A stretch of 64,000 bases of DNA from Maricaulis sp. (GTDB lineage: Bacteria; Pseudomonadota; Alphaproteobacteria; Caulobacterales; Maricaulaceae), in the NCBI RefSeq assembly GCF_015665295.1, contig NZ_JADFAJ010000016.1, positions 124,001 through 188,000 on the forward strand, in the 5' to 3' direction. The position numbers and the translations under genes are program-made. Positions 27,898 through 37,200 of the stretch are shown piece by piece; within the stretch, counting starts at the first letter, position 1; every line of letters begins with the position of its first letter. Under the pieces are notes generated by a model that worked only from the letters and a program-made list of their open reading frames with translations, did no database searches and had not been told where the DNA came from.

Positions 27898-28737
27898 ATG
27901 CCCCCCACGAATTCGCCTTTTGATACCTGCTTCCACATCCACATGGTTTCCGATTCGACCGGCGAGACCCTGATGGAGGTAATGCGTGCGTCGGTTGCCC
28001 AGTTCGAAGGCACCAGTCCGCTTGAACATCTCTACGCCTTGGTTCGATCCTCGAAACAGCTTGATCGTGTCCTTGATGAAGTGGCTGCCTATCCCGGCGT
28101 TGTGATGTACACGATCGTCAATGCTGATCTGCGGCGTGAGCTGGAAACCCGCTGCGTCGAACTGGGTGTACCGGCGATTGCCATTCTCGATCCGATGCTG
28201 GCCACGCTCAGCGCCTATCTGGGCCGACCAGTGGCCAGTCGTGCCGGCGCACAGCGGTCGCTGGATGCTGATTATTACCGCCGCATTGATGCGCTGAACT
28301 ATGCCATGGCCCATGATGACGGCCAGGGTGATGATTTCGAGGGTGCCGACATTGTTCTGTTGGGTGTCAGCCGGACCTCGAAGACGCCAACGAGCGTCTA
28401 TCTCGCCCATCGTGGTTTCCGCGCCGCCAACATCCCGCTGGTCAAGGACGTCCCCCTGCCGCCGGATATTTTTCACTTGCGCAATCCGCTGGTTGTCGGA
28501 CTGACGGCCTCGCCGGAACGAATCGTCCAGATCCGGCGAAACCGCCTCCTCAGCCTGAATGAGGACCGGGACACGAATTATATCGACGATTTTGCAGTGC
28601 GCGAGGAAATCCTTTTCGCCAAGCGCCTGTATGCCAAACATAAATGGCCGACCATCGATGTCACGCGACGCTCGATCGAGGAGACCGCTGCCAAGATCAT
28701 CAACCTCCTCATGGAAAAACGGAACCTCACGGCATGA
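27898..28737 (+). CDS. PEP synthase / pyruvate phosphate dikinase regulatory protein (DUF299)
   Basis: 279 residues from ATG 27898; the track start (TTG 27868) is within the CtrA-like box and unlikely. The N-terminus HIHMVSDSTGETL and the P-loop-like GVSRTSKTPTSVYLA define the family of bifunctional kinases/pyrophosphorylases that switch PPDK or PEP synthase by threonine phosphorylation using ADP. It is the first gene of the rightward operon ppsR-maf-aroE-coaE, and overlaps maf by ATGA. The same family (RP001/CC_0001) borders Cori in Caulobacter. Confidence 0.94.
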   Translation: MPPTNSPFDTCFHIHMVSDSTGETLMEVMRASVAQFEGTSPLEHLYALVRSSKQLDRVLDEVAAYPGVVMYTIVNADLRRELETRCVELGVPAIAILDPMLATLSAYLGRPVASRAGAQRSLDADYYRRIDALNYAMAHDDGQGDDFEGADIVLLGVSRTSKTPTSVYLAHRGFRAANIPLVKDVPLPPDIFHLRNPLVVGLTASPERIVQIRRNRLLSLNEDRDTNYIDDFAVREEILFAKRLYAKHKWPTIDVTRRSIEETAAKIINLLMEKRNLTA

Positions 28738-29324
28738 CCCGGTTTATCCTGGCCTCGGGCAGTCAGATACGCGCTCAGATCCTCAAACAGGCCCACATCC
28801 CTTTCGAGGTTATCAAGGCGGATGTGGATGAAAGCGTGATCAAGTCCGAACGCACCGATCTCGACCCGCGTGACATGGCGTTGTGCCTCGCCGAAGCGAA
28901 GGCCATCCCGGTTTCGCAGGACCATCCCGAAGCCCTGGTTCTCGGCGCTGACCAGACCATGGAGCTTGATGGCGAGTTGCTCGACAAACTGCCTGATGCT
29001 GCCCTGGCTCGTGAACGTCTCACCCGCATGCGGGGTCGCCCGCATTTTCTCCATTCCGGCCTCGCAATCCTGCAAGCGGGACAGGTGATCTGGTCCTTGC
29101 AGCAAACATCGACGATCCATGTCCGTGATTTCTCGGATGATTTTCTCGACGGTTACCTCCAGAACGCCGGTGATGCGCTGACAGCGAGCGTCGGGGCCTA
29201 TGCCTATGAGGGTCTGGGCGCGCAATTGTTCGAGCGGGTCGAGGGCGACTACTATGCCATTCTCGGTCTGCCGCTTCTGCCGGTGGCCGCTGTTCTGCGG
29301 GACCAGGGAGTGCTCACCTCATGA
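28734..29324 (+). CDS. Maf-like nucleotide pyrophosphatase
   Basis: 196 residues from ATG 28734, overlapping the ppsR stop. N-terminal ILASGSQIRAQIL is the Maf signature (usually LASxSPRR), LVLGADQTMELDGELLDKLPD holds the catalytic Asp, and ASVGAYAYEGLGAQLFERVEGDYYAILGLPL is the conserved C-terminal block (quoted in part). Maf proteins hydrolyse non-canonical or pyrimidine nucleoside triphosphates to monophosphates. The GSQIR in place of GSPRR suggests the YceF-type branch or a diverged subgroup. Tightly coupled with aroE (ATGA). Confidence 0.9.
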   Translation: MTRFILASGSQIRAQILKQAHIPFEVIKADVDESVIKSERTDLDPRDMALCLAEAKAIPVSQDHPEALVLGADQTMELDGELLDKLPDAALARERLTRMRGRPHFLHSGLAILQAGQVIWSLQQTSTIHVRDFSDDFLDGYLQNAGDALTASVGAYAYEGLGAQLFERVEGDYYAILGLPLLPVAAVLRDQGVLTS

Positions 29325-30163
29325 CGGTTTCAGGCGCAGCCCGGATTGCCGGGGTAACGGGAGACCCGGTTTCACATTCGCTGTCGCCTATCCTCATGCA
29401 GATATGGATCGAGGCAGCCGGCCTGGATGCGCTTTATGCACCCTTTCCCGTCTTGCCCCAGGATTTCGAGACAGCGATCCGCGGTCTGGCCAAGGCGGGG
29501 TGTCGCGGCGTCAATGTGACCTTGCCCCACAAGGAGGCCGCCCTCGAATTCGCCAATGCATCCTCGTCGATCGCCCGTGCCGTGGGTGCGGCTAACCTGC
29601 TGACATTCACATCAGCCGGCATTCATGCTGACAATACTGACATTGCCGGTTTCCTGGCCGCCCTTGAGCCCGCCAATCTTGATTACGGAAAGACCCGGGC
29701 GCTGGTTTTCGGCGCTGGCGGCGCTGCGCGTGCGCTCGTTTATGCCCTCCTGACAGTCGGGGTTACCAAGCTGGCCATCTGCAATCGCAACATGACCCGG
29801 GCCCAGGGCCTCGCGCGTGATATTGCCCCGGACGCTGACATCATTCCCTGGGATGCGCGGGATGACGCCCTTTCCGGCAGCAATCTGATCGTCAATGCAA
29901 CTTCGCTCGGTCTCAATGGGAACACCGAGCTTGTGCTGGACTGGCAACGGGTCGCACCAGGTAGTGTTGCCTTTGACAGTGTCTATACACCCTTGAATAC
30001 AGGGTTTCTGGCCGGTGCGGCCGGGCGTGGTCTGACCGCGATTGACGGGCTGGACATGCTGATCGGACAGGCTCGTCCCAGCTTTCAGGCCTTTTACGGC
30101 CGACCGGTGCCGCACGTAGCGGATCTCCGCAACCGTCTGATCCGCGTGCTCGAGGCCCGGTGA
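29321..30163 (+). CDS. aroE: Shikimate dehydrogenase
   Basis: 280 residues. It reduces 3-dehydroshikimate with NADPH in the shikimate pathway. Substrate-binding part: GVTGDPVSHSLSPIL and CRGVNVTLPHKEAAL (catalytic Lys); NADP-binding part: ALVFGAGGAARALVYAL and ICNRNMTRAQ; C-terminal GLDMLIGQARPSFQAFYG. The ATG overlaps the Maf stop and the stop overlaps the coaE ATG (TGATG), so the operon is translationally coupled throughout. Confidence 0.96.
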   Translation: MTVSGAARIAGVTGDPVSHSLSPILMQIWIEAAGLDALYAPFPVLPQDFETAIRGLAKAGCRGVNVTLPHKEAALEFANASSSIARAVGAANLLTFTSAGIHADNTDIAGFLAALEPANLDYGKTRALVFGAGGAARALVYALLTVGVTKLAICNRNMTRAQGLARDIAPDADIIPWDARDDALSGSNLIVNATSLGLNGNTELVLDWQRVAPGSVAFDSVYTPLNTGFLAGAAGRGLTAIDGLDMLIGQARPSFQAFYGRPVPHVADLRNRLIRVLEAR

Positions 30164-30771
30164 TGTTGCGCGTCGGACTCACCGGCTCTATCGGGATGGG
30201 GAAGTCGGCGACGGCGCAGATCCTGCGCGATGCCGGCATCCCCGTTTTCGATTCCGATGCGGCCGTGCATGCGCTTTATGCACCGGGCGGGGCGGCGGTT
30301 GAGCCGGTTGGACGGGCCTTCCCCGGTGTCGTGATCGATGGCGCGATTGACCGCGCCCGGCTTTCCGAGCTCCTCAAGGCTGACCCGGACGGGTTCGAAA
30401 CCCTCGAGGAGATTGTCCACCCACTGGTCAGTGAGGCCCGGGAGGCCTTTGTTTCAGAGCACGAAGCCGCCGGACACACGATCCTGGTTTTCGATGTGCC
30501 GCTTCTGTTCGAGACCGGCGGTGAAAAGCGCGTGGATGCGGTTATTGTCGTGCATGCCCCTGAAGAGATTCGGCGCGCCCGCGTGATGCAGCGCCCCGGC
30601 ATGACGGAGGAGAAGCTCAACGCCATAATCGCCCGGCAGCTCGACGATTCGATCAAGCTGCAACGGGCCGACCATGTGGTGGAAACGTCAGGCGGGATCG
30701 AGGATGCACGGCGCCAGGTCGCCGACATCATCACGGCATTGAAGCGACGGGCACACGGCGAGCAGGGCTGA
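30163..30771 (+). CDS. coaE: Dephospho-CoA kinase
   Basis: About 202 residues, last step of coenzyme A synthesis. P-loop LRVGLTGSIGMGKSATAQ, followed by VFDSDAAVHALY (catalytic Asp), LRxxIHP-type EEIVHPLV, and DVPLLFETGGEKRVDAVIVV. ATG 30163 shares a base with the aroE stop; the GTG at 30160 in the track is inside the aroE stop codon. The order ppsR-maf-aroE-coaE-dnaQ-secB is conserved rightward of the origin in Caulobacter relatives. Confidence 0.96.
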   Translation: MLRVGLTGSIGMGKSATAQILRDAGIPVFDSDAAVHALYAPGGAAVEPVGRAFPGVVIDGAIDRARLSELLKADPDGFETLEEIVHPLVSEAREAFVSEHEAAGHTILVFDVPLLFETGGEKRVDAVIVVHAPEEIRRARVMQRPGMTEEKLNAIIARQLDDSIKLQRADHVVETSGGIEDARRQVADIITALKRRAHGEQG

Positions 30772-30800
30772 GGGCTGGGCGGAACAAAAGGGCGGGCGAA

Positions 30801-31493
30801 ATGCGGGAAATAGTTTTCGATACCGAGACCACGGGTCTGGATCCCAATAATGGCGATCGGGTCACCGAACTTGGCTGTGTCGAGATCATCGACTTCATCC
30901 CCACCGGCAAGACCTTCCATGCCTATGTGAACCCACAGCGCACGGTGCCCAAGGAAGTGGTCGACATTACCGGCCTCACCACCGAATTCCTTGCTGACAA
31001 ACCCTTGTTTGATGAAGTCGGTCCGCAATTCGTGGCCTTCGTCGGCGACGCGACAATGGTTGCCCACAATGCGCCCTTTGATCGTGGCTTCATCAATATG
31101 GAGCTCGCTCGGCTGGGTATGGAGATTTATCCGGACAGCCGCTTCAAGGACACGGCCCGGATCGCCCGCGCCAAGTTTCCCGGCTCCTATGTGTCACTGG
31201 ACGCACTCTGCAAACGTTTCGACATATCGCTCGACACACGCGACAAGCACGGCGCCCTCGTCGACAGCCTGCTGCTGGCGGAGGTCTATCTCGAGCTGAT
31301 GGGGGGGCGTACCCGGGCGCTCGACCTGTCAGGCCAGGGCGCCGGTGGTGACGGCAAGGTAATGTTCCCGGCCCGCGCGCAGCGCCCGGCAGGACTGCCC
31401 TCGCGCCAGACAGACTCAGAGCGCGCCGCCCATGCCGCCTTTATCGACGAAATGGGCGAAAACGCGCTCTGGAAAAAACTGACAATTCAGTAA
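30801..31493 (+). CDS. dnaQ: DNA polymerase III epsilon subunit (proofreading exonuclease)
   Basis: 230 residues. Exo I motif EIVFDTETTGLDPNNGD, Exo II VAHNAPFDRGFINMEL, and Exo III with HGALVDSLLLAEVYLEL: the DEDDh metal-binding residues are all visible. The C-terminal tail ending ENALWKKLTIQ is the polymerase alpha-binding region typical of alphaproteobacteria. It follows coaE after 29 bp with no obvious terminator and converges on secB with a 6-bp gap. Confidence 0.96.
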   Translation: MREIVFDTETTGLDPNNGDRVTELGCVEIIDFIPTGKTFHAYVNPQRTVPKEVVDITGLTTEFLADKPLFDEVGPQFVAFVGDATMVAHNAPFDRGFINMELARLGMEIYPDSRFKDTARIARAKFPGSYVSLDALCKRFDISLDTRDKHGALVDSLLLAEVYLELMGGRTRALDLSGQGAGGDGKVMFPARAQRPAGLPSRQTDSERAAHAAFIDEMGENALWKKLTIQ

Positions 31494-31499
31494 TATCAA

Positions 31500-32018
31500 T
31501 CAGTTGACAGCGGCCGGGTCACCATTGCCATTGCTTTCCGAACCCGGAGCCGCGGCCGCGCGTTTGGCAATCTGGGCGCGGTAGAGACCGGCGAAGTCGA
31601 CGGGGTCAAGCATCAGCGGCGGGAAATTGCCGTCGCGGGTCACGTCGCCGAGGACACGACGGGCGAACGGGAAGATCAGGCGCGGGCATTCGATCAGCAG
31701 GAAAGGTTCACGCTCGGTCTCGGCCACATTGGCCATCTGGAACAGGCCGGCATAGGACAGTTCAGCGATGAAGACGACCGTGTCCTCGCGGACGGCCTTG
31801 GCATTGATCGTCAGCACGACTTCGAATGTGTCTTCGCCGGCGGTACGGGCCTGGACGTCGATCGCCAGATCGATACCCGGGGTAGGCTGGCCGGGACGCA
31901 GCGTGTCCGGAGCGCCCGGGTTCTCGAAGGACAGGTCCTTCACATATTGGGCGAGAACGCGCAGCTGGGGCGCTTGGGCCGCAGCGTTGTCAGCGGGCGT
32001 GTTGGGTGCGTCGGTCAT
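31500..32018 (-). CDS. secB: Protein-export chaperone SecB
   Basis: 172 residues. SecB keeps preproteins unfolded and delivers them to SecA. Core motifs: LRVLAQYVKDLSFENPGAP near the N-terminus, EVVLTINAKA, and FLLIECPRLIFPFARRVLGDVTRDGNFPPLMLDPVDFAGLY (quoted in part) at the C-terminus, as in all alphaproteobacterial SecB. The N-terminus is Asn/Ala-rich. The secB and Tim44 genes are divergent with a 213-bp intergenic region that should contain both promoters; I see no distinctive motif in it. Confidence 0.96.
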   Translation of the reverse strand: MTDAPNTPADNAAAQAPQLRVLAQYVKDLSFENPGAPDTLRPGQPTPGIDLAIDVQARTAGEDTFEVVLTINAKAVREDTVVFIAELSYAGLFQMANVAETEREPFLLIECPRLIFPFARRVLGDVTRDGNFPPLMLDPVDFAGLYRAQIAKRAAAAPGSESNGNGDPAAVN

Positions 32019-32231
32019 GGAACTCCCCGGATGGGTCTGTAAACGGCTGGCCAGGTTGGCCGGGTCTTATGAGAGCGCGCCCGTTAACATGCGGACCGGT
32101 CTGCGGCAAGCTGGCAAGACCACAGCGGGGAGGCTGACGAAAGTGCAAATTGAGCCTATATCTTGGTGAGAAACCGGATCGAGGCCTTGAGGGTCACGAT
32201 GCAACAGCGCTGAAAAGGTAAGACGGTCCGC

Positions 32232-32852
32232 ATGGATATCTGGACTCTCATTGGCGGCATTGCTGCAATTTTCTTCGCCTATCGCTTGTATACGGCGCTC
32301 GGTCGGCGCGAGGGACACATGGAGGCGCCGGCGCCCCGGGGCAATCCGGCGGGCTCGTCGGATCCAGCCAATGCGTCCGGCCTGCGTCCGGCCTTTGAGG
32401 GCCCCGCTGCGGCCGGACTGGAAGCGATTGCTGCCGCTGATTCCCGTTTTGATCCCGACAGCTTCCTGGAAGGTGCCCGCAGCGCCTACACGATGATCGT
32501 CCAGGCGTTCGCCGCTGGCGACCGCAAGGCCCTTGAGCCATTGCTGGCGACCAGCGTTCTGGACCGCTATACGGCAGCGATTGATCAGCGGGCCGATCGC
32601 GGCGAGACCGTCAAGACCGAGATCGAGCGCATCAAGTCAGCCGAGATTACCGAAGCCGGTCATTCCGATCACATCGCCCGCGTGAAGGTTCGTTTCGTGG
32701 CCGAGATCGCGACTGAAACACGCGATCAGGACGGCGTGCTCGTGCAAGGCGATCTGGGACACCTGTCGACGGTGACCGAGGACTGGCAGTTCGAACGGCG
32801 CACCGATACCGGCAATCCGAACTGGGTGCTGACCCGTGTCGCAGCGGTTTGA
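32232..32852 (+). CDS. Tim44/TimA-domain membrane-associated protein
   Basis: 206 residues. An N-terminal hydrophobic segment (WTLIGGIAAIFFAYRLYTALGRREG) anchors it to the inner membrane, followed by a Gly/Pro/Ala linker and a Tim44-like domain from about residue 75 (SFLEGARSAYTMIVQAFAAGD, KALEPLLATSVLDRYTAAI, DLGHLSTVTEDWQFERR). The bacterial homologue of mitochondrial Tim44; in Caulobacter it is called TimA. The last 17 bp overlap mltA. The gene order secB<->tim44-mltA-smr is conserved in alphaproteobacteria. Confidence 0.9.
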   Translation: MDIWTLIGGIAAIFFAYRLYTALGRREGHMEAPAPRGNPAGSSDPANASGLRPAFEGPAAAGLEAIAAADSRFDPDSFLEGARSAYTMIVQAFAAGDRKALEPLLATSVLDRYTAAIDQRADRGETVKTEIERIKSAEITEAGHSDHIARVKVRFVAEIATETRDQDGVLVQGDLGHLSTVTEDWQFERRTDTGNPNWVLTRVAAV

Positions 32853-34083
32853 CCGCCTCTGTCTGATTGGCGTCGTGCTGCTGGCGGCCTGTCAGCCGCG
32901 CGCCCCTGAACCCGAGCCCGAACCGCTGCCCGACACGGTCGAGCTCGTCCGTCCGGAAAGCCTCGATTTCCGGCCCGCCATGTGGACCGAGCTGTCCGGC
33001 TGGGGCGAGCGCGATCTCGAACCGGCCTTGCTGGCATTCAGGCGCAGCTGTGACCGGCTGGGGCGCAGGGCGGACGCCGACTGGCTCAATCCGCAAGCCC
33101 CCTGGGCAGGACGGGTGGAAGACTGGCGCGGTGCCTGCGCGGCCGCGGCCATGACCCAGCCGGGCGAAGCCTCGGCGCGGGCCAGCCTTGAAGCGGTCTT
33201 CACGCCGGTCCGCCTGTCGGCGCGCGATGCGGAAACCGGCGCCATTCGCGAACAGGGTCTCCTGACGGGCTATTACGAACCCTATGTGGAAGTCCGGCGC
33301 AGTCCGCAGGACGAGTTTGTCCAGCCCTTGCGCCGCCGGCCCGATGATCTGGTGACGGTTGATCTCGGCCGGTTTGACGAAAGCCTGGCAGGCCGCCGCA
33401 TCGTCGGTGAGGTCGAGAATGGCGAATTGGTGCTCTACAAGGACCGCGCCGAGATCGAGACCGGCAATGCCGGCGAGGTCTTTGCCTGGGGTCGCCCGGT
33501 TGATGTCTTCTTCCTGCAGATCCAGGGGTCAGGCCGGCTGGTCTTTGCCGACGGGCATGAGGAACGCGCGGCCTATGCGGCCCATAACGGACTGCCATAC
33601 CGCTCGATCGGGCGTGAATTGGTGCGACGCGGCGAACTCGAGGCTCATGCGGCCTCCAAGCAAGGTATTGAAGCCTGGCTCAATGAGCGCGGCCCGGAGG
33701 CGACGGCCGAACTGTTTGGCGTCAATCCGCGTTATGTCTTCTTCGCCAGCGAAACGCTCAGCGATCCGGACCTCGGTCCGCGCGGTGCCGAGGGCGTTGC
33801 GCTGACACCCATGGCCTCGATCGCGGTCGACACGCGCATCATGGCCCATGGTGTACCTGTCTGGCTGAGCGCGGATCTGCCCGAACTGTCCGGCTGGAAT
33901 GGCCTTGTCATCGCGCAGGATTCCGGGGGTGCCATCAATGGACCGCTGCGGGGTGACTTCTTCTGGGGCTGGGGCGAGACGGCAGAGCGCCGTGCCGGGA
34001 CAACGCGGGCGCAGGCGAGCTGGGTCGTGCTCTTGCCGCATACTGTGGTTGCCCGGCTTTTTGCCGATACCGAGCCGGCCTGA
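32836..34083 (+). CDS. mltA: Membrane-bound lytic murein transglycosylase A
   Basis: 415 residues from GTG 32836. A lipoprotein signal ends in the lipobox LLAAC; a Glu/Pro-rich spacer follows. Motifs include LTGYYEPYVEVRR, FFLQIQGSGRLVF and the 3D-domain IAQDSGGAINGPLRGDFFWG with the catalytic Asp. MltA cleaves the glycan backbone of peptidoglycan to 1,6-anhydromuropeptides. Overlaps the Tim44 gene by 17 bp and is followed by smr after 3 bp, so they are one operon. Confidence 0.95.
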   Translation: MSQRFDRLCLIGVVLLAACQPRAPEPEPEPLPDTVELVRPESLDFRPAMWTELSGWGERDLEPALLAFRRSCDRLGRRADADWLNPQAPWAGRVEDWRGACAAAAMTQPGEASARASLEAVFTPVRLSARDAETGAIREQGLLTGYYEPYVEVRRSPQDEFVQPLRRRPDDLVTVDLGRFDESLAGRRIVGEVENGELVLYKDRAEIETGNAGEVFAWGRPVDVFFLQIQGSGRLVFADGHEERAAYAAHNGLPYRSIGRELVRRGELEAHAASKQGIEAWLNERGPEATAELFGVNPRYVFFASETLSDPDLGPRGAEGVALTPMASIAVDTRIMAHGVPVWLSADLPELSGWNGLVIAQDSGGAINGPLRGDFFWGWGETAERRAGTTRAQASWVVLLPHTVVARLFADTEPA

Positions 34084-34086
34084 CCG

Positions 34087-34671
34087 GTGTCGCGCAAACG
34101 GACCATGCGACCGGATGAGCGGGCGCTGTGGGCGCATGTCGCCAAATCAGTGAAACCAATCGCCGAGGACCGGCTCAAATCACTGCAGGAACCTGACGCG
34201 GAACAACCGGAACGGACGCGTAAGATGGACACATCCGCGAGCGCCTACGGGTCCGGTGTCCGCCTGCCGCCGGTGCAACGCAGTCGGGCGGTCTATGATC
34301 CGCCCACTCCGCATGACCGGTCCGGTGAGAAGCGCGTGCGCCGCGGTCGGCTGGAGATTGATGGACGGGTCGACCTGCACGGTCTCACCCAGGACCAGGC
34401 GCTTCGGACCTTGCGGCATTTCCTGCAAATGGCCTTCGCCAGCGGCTACCGCACCGTGCTGGTCATTACCGGCAAGGGGTTCAAGTCGCGCGAGCGCGAT
34501 GTCGCCCCCTGGGAGCAGGTAGAGGAGCCCGGTGTTCTCAGACGCAAGCTGCCGGAATGGTTGGGTCTTCCGGAGTTTAGTCAGTATGTGTCAGGGTTTG
34601 CGAAATCGCATGCCCGCCATGGCGGCAGCGGCGCTTTCTATGTCACGCTGCGGACCCGAAACCGCGACTGA
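34087..34671 (+). CDS. Smr-domain protein
   Basis: 194 residues. A basic, flexible N-terminal half (MSRKRTMRPDERALWAHVAKSVKP) leads to a C-terminal Smr domain with GRVDLHGLTQDQALRTLRHFL and VLVITGKGFKSR, the conserved DLHG and GKG motifs. Smr domains are nucleic-acid nickases or endonucleases, and in bacteria some cleave mRNA on collided ribosomes. GTG 34087 begins 3 bp after mltA. It converges with hslU (21-bp gap). Confidence 0.92.
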   Translation: MSRKRTMRPDERALWAHVAKSVKPIAEDRLKSLQEPDAEQPERTRKMDTSASAYGSGVRLPPVQRSRAVYDPPTPHDRSGEKRVRRGRLEIDGRVDLHGLTQDQALRTLRHFLQMAFASGYRTVLVITGKGFKSRERDVAPWEQVEEPGVLRRKLPEWLGLPEFSQYVSGFAKSHARHGGSGAFYVTLRTRNRD

Positions 34672-34692
34672 CCAGACCGGTTGCCAGCGCGG

Positions 34693-36000
34693 CTAAAGGA
34701 TGAATTTCGACAGGTCGGCATTCCTGGCCAGCTCGCCGACATGCGCCGCGACATAATCGGCATCGATGGTGATCGCCTGACCGGACTTGTCGGACGCGGT
34801 GAAGGATATCTCCTCGACCAGCTTTTCCATCACGGTCTGAAGCCGTCGGGCGCCGATATTCTCGACGCTGGCATTGACGTCGGCGGCCAGCTTGGCGAGG
34901 GCGTCGATGGCATCATCGGTGAAGTCCAGCGTGACACCTTCGGTGCCCATCAGCGCGACATACTGCTTGATCAGGCTGGCCTCAGGTTCGACCAGGATGC
35001 GCTTCAGATCGGCTTCCGTCAGCGCTGACAGTTCGACCCGGATCGGCAGGCGACCCTGCAATTCCGGCAGCATGTCGGACGGCTTGGCGACGTGGAAGGC
35101 GCCGGAGGCGATGAACAGGATGTGGTCGGTCTTGATGGCGCCGTGCTTGGTTGCCACGGTCGTGCCCTCGATCAGCGGCAGGAGGTCGCGCTGGACGCCT
35201 TCGCGGGAGACATCGCCGCCGCGTGCATCGGCCCGGGCCGCGATCTTGTCGACCTCGTCGAGAAAGACGATGCCATCATTCTCGGCCAGCTTGATCGCCT
35301 CGGCCGCGATCTGGCTGTCGTCGATCAGCTTGTCGGCTTCTTCATTGATCAGGGGCTCGTAGGCGTCCTTGACCTTCAGGCGCACGGTCTTGGTCTTCTG
35401 GCCGAACCCCTTGCCGAGGATGTCACCGAGATTGATCACCCCGGCACCGCCCGAGGGCATGCCGGGAATGTCCAGCATCTGCATGCCGGACCCGGTATCG
35501 GCCAGCTGGATCTCGACATCCTTGTCGTCCAGCTCGCCGGCCAGCAGGCGTTTGCGGAAACTCTCGCGCGTGCTCTCAGAGGCACCCGGACCGACCAGGG
35601 CCTCGACAACGCGGTTCTCGGCGGCCGCATGGGCCTTGGCCTTCACGTCCTCGCGCTTTTTCTCGCGAACGATGGAAATGGCGACTTCCACCAGGTCGCG
35701 GGCGATCTGGTCGACATCGCGTCCGACATAGCCGACTTCGGTGAATTTGGTTGCCTCGACCTTGATGAAGGGGGCACCGGCCAGTTTGGCCAGGCGGCGC
35801 GAAATCTCGGTCTTGCCGACCCCGGTCGGTCCGATCATCAGGATGTTTTTCGGCGTGACCTCTTCCGCCAGATCCTCGTCGAGCTGCCGTCGGCGCCAGC
35901 GATTGCGCAAGGCAATGGCGACCGCCTTTTTCGCGTCGGCCTGGCCAACGATGAAACGGTCGAGCTCGGAAACTATTTCGCGGGGCGTAAAATCGGTCAT
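34693..36000 (-). CDS. hslU: ATP-dependent protease ATPase subunit HslU
   Basis: 435 residues. Partner unfoldase of HslV. N-terminal [32 protein letters not shown]; Walker [17 protein letters not shown]; Walker [15 protein letters not shown]; sensor II region near [11 protein letters not shown]; and the C-terminal DLSKFIL tail that inserts into HslV and activates it. The intermediate I-domain lies between Walker A and B as usual. It is separated from hslV by two unrelated genes, one on the opposite strand. Confidence 0.97.
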   Translation of the reverse strand: MTDFTPREIVSELDRFIVGQADAKKAVAIALRNRWRRRQLDEDLAEEVTPKNILMIGPTGVGKTEISRRLAKLAGAPFIKVEATKFTEVGYVGRDVDQIARDLVEVAISIVREKKREDVKAKAHAAAENRVVEALVGPGASESTRESFRKRLLAGELDDKDVEIQLADTGSGMQMLDIPGMPSGGAGVINLGDILGKGFGQKTKTVRLKVKDAYEPLINEEADKLIDDSQIAAEAIKLAENDGIVFLDEVDKIAARADARGGDVSREGVQRDLLPLIEGTTVATKHGAIKTDHILFIASGAFHVAKPSDMLPELQGRLPIRVELSALTEADLKRILVEPEASLIKQYVALMGTEGVTLDFTDDAIDALAKLAADVNASVENIGARRLQTVMEKLVEEISFTASDKSGQAITIDADYVAAHVGELARNADLSKFIL

Positions 36001-36080
36001 TATTGTCTTTGCATTGCTTGCGCGGTCCCCTGATGTAATCAGGGGTGACCGCCAAAACCAGTCCTGAAAGGCATAACCCG

Positions 36081-36500
36081 ATGACCCGCCCGCGCTTCCA
36101 CCTCGCCTTCCCGGTTGATGATCTGGCCGAAGCCCGGCGTTTCTATGGCGAATTGCTGGGATGTCGCGAGGGGCGGTCCTCGCCGGCCTGGGTGGATTTT
36201 GACCTGTTTGACCATCAGATCGTGGCCCATCTGGCGCCGGAGGAATGCACCCCGGTCGAGGCCGGCGCCGTTGACGGCAAGCAGGTGCCTGTCCGGCATT
36301 TCGGTCTCCTGCTGGACTGGCCCGACTGGGAGGCTCTGGCTGAACGCTTCAGGGCCGCCGGCCAGGCCTTCATCATCGAGCCCTATGTCCGTTTTGAAGG
36401 CCAGGCAGGCGAGCAGGGGACTTTTTTTGTTCGTGATCCGGCCGGCAACGCCCTGGAATTCAAGACGTTTCGCGATGAAGGCCAGATTTTTGCGCGCTAG
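36081..36500 (+). CDS. VOC-superfamily (glyoxalase/bleomycin-resistance-like) protein
   Basis: 139 residues from ATG 36081, with GAAAGG about 9 bases upstream; the track start (GTG 36045) would extend into the hslU leader. Paired beta-alpha-beta modules: [26 protein letters not shown] with His as metal ligand, [15 protein letters not shown], and C-terminal [16 protein letters not shown] with the Glu ligand. The family includes glyoxalases, dioxygenases and drug-binding proteins; no substrate can be named. It lies between hslU and hslV on the opposite strand and meets the next gene stop-to-stop (TAGCTA). Confidence 0.88.
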   Translation: MTRPRFHLAFPVDDLAEARRFYGELLGCREGRSSPAWVDFDLFDHQIVAHLAPEECTPVEAGAVDGKQVPVRHFGLLLDWPDWEALAERFRAAGQAFIIEPYVRFEGQAGEQGTFFVRDPAGNALEFKTFRDEGQIFAR

Positions 36501-37103
36501 CTAGCGAGGATTGGCACTGAGGCTCTCGCGCATCCGGGCGAATTCCTGAGCGGGCTCATCCGCGTCGTCGCAACTCTCTCCGCGCACGATCAGGCTCACG
36601 ACGATCTCGTCATTATAGTTGTTGCCCGAGAGAAAGTGCTGCTCGATCCACATGGCACCGACCGGGCTGAAGCCGTGTCGGTCGAGCCAGGCCAGGTCGT
36701 GCTCTTCCGCGACCACACTTGCGGGAAACTCGTGACATTGCGCTTGTTCACCGCGAAAGCCGCCCACCGGCCAATCCGTCGCCGGGAAACGATCGTAATT
36801 GGCCGCACCGGACTGGTCGGCGACATGCTCGGCATGAATCATGATCGCCTCGTCATCGCGCAGGAAGGCAGAGAGTGACACCTCGAAGGGGACATCGTTG
36901 AAACGGGCTGACCGGTGGGCTGGCTCCGTCATTCGCCAGCCATCACCCGCCGAAAAGTGAAAGCGCAGGGTGTGGCGGGTCTCATATCCACGCGCGCCCA
37001 GCACAAGATATTCAGCCCCGTCCTCCGATCCTGCGGCCGGGGCCGTCAGGAACAGGGTGGGGGTGAGTGAAAGAAGGGCGACCTGTAACAGGCGGGCAGA
37101 CAT
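36501..37103 (-). CDS. Secreted protein of unknown function
   Basis: About 200 residues from ATG 37103 with a signal peptide (MSARLLQVALLSLTPTLFLTAPAAG), so exported to the periplasm or beyond. The mature part is acidic with YLVLGARGYETRHTLRFHFSAGDG and FLSGNNYNDEIVVSLIVRGESCDD; two cysteines (one in QCHEF, one in ESCDD) could form a disulfide. No known domain was recognised. It sits between hslV and hslU in the same direction, so it may be co-transcribed with hslV across a 97-bp gap. Confidence 0.7.
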   Translation of the reverse strand: MSARLLQVALLSLTPTLFLTAPAAGSEDGAEYLVLGARGYETRHTLRFHFSAGDGWRMTEPAHRSARFNDVPFEVSLSAFLRDDEAIMIHAEHVADQSGAANYDRFPATDWPVGGFRGEQAQCHEFPASVVAEEHDLAWLDRHGFSPVGAMWIEQHFLSGNNYNDEIVVSLIVRGESCDDADEPAQEFARMRESLSANPR

Positions 37104-37200
37104 GGCTTGGCTCCAAGCTGGCGTTGGCAACACCCGCTAGATGCCGGCCATGGCAGATTCGGATGCGGAGCCGGCGCGAGCGCCGCCTTCACCGGGCGTG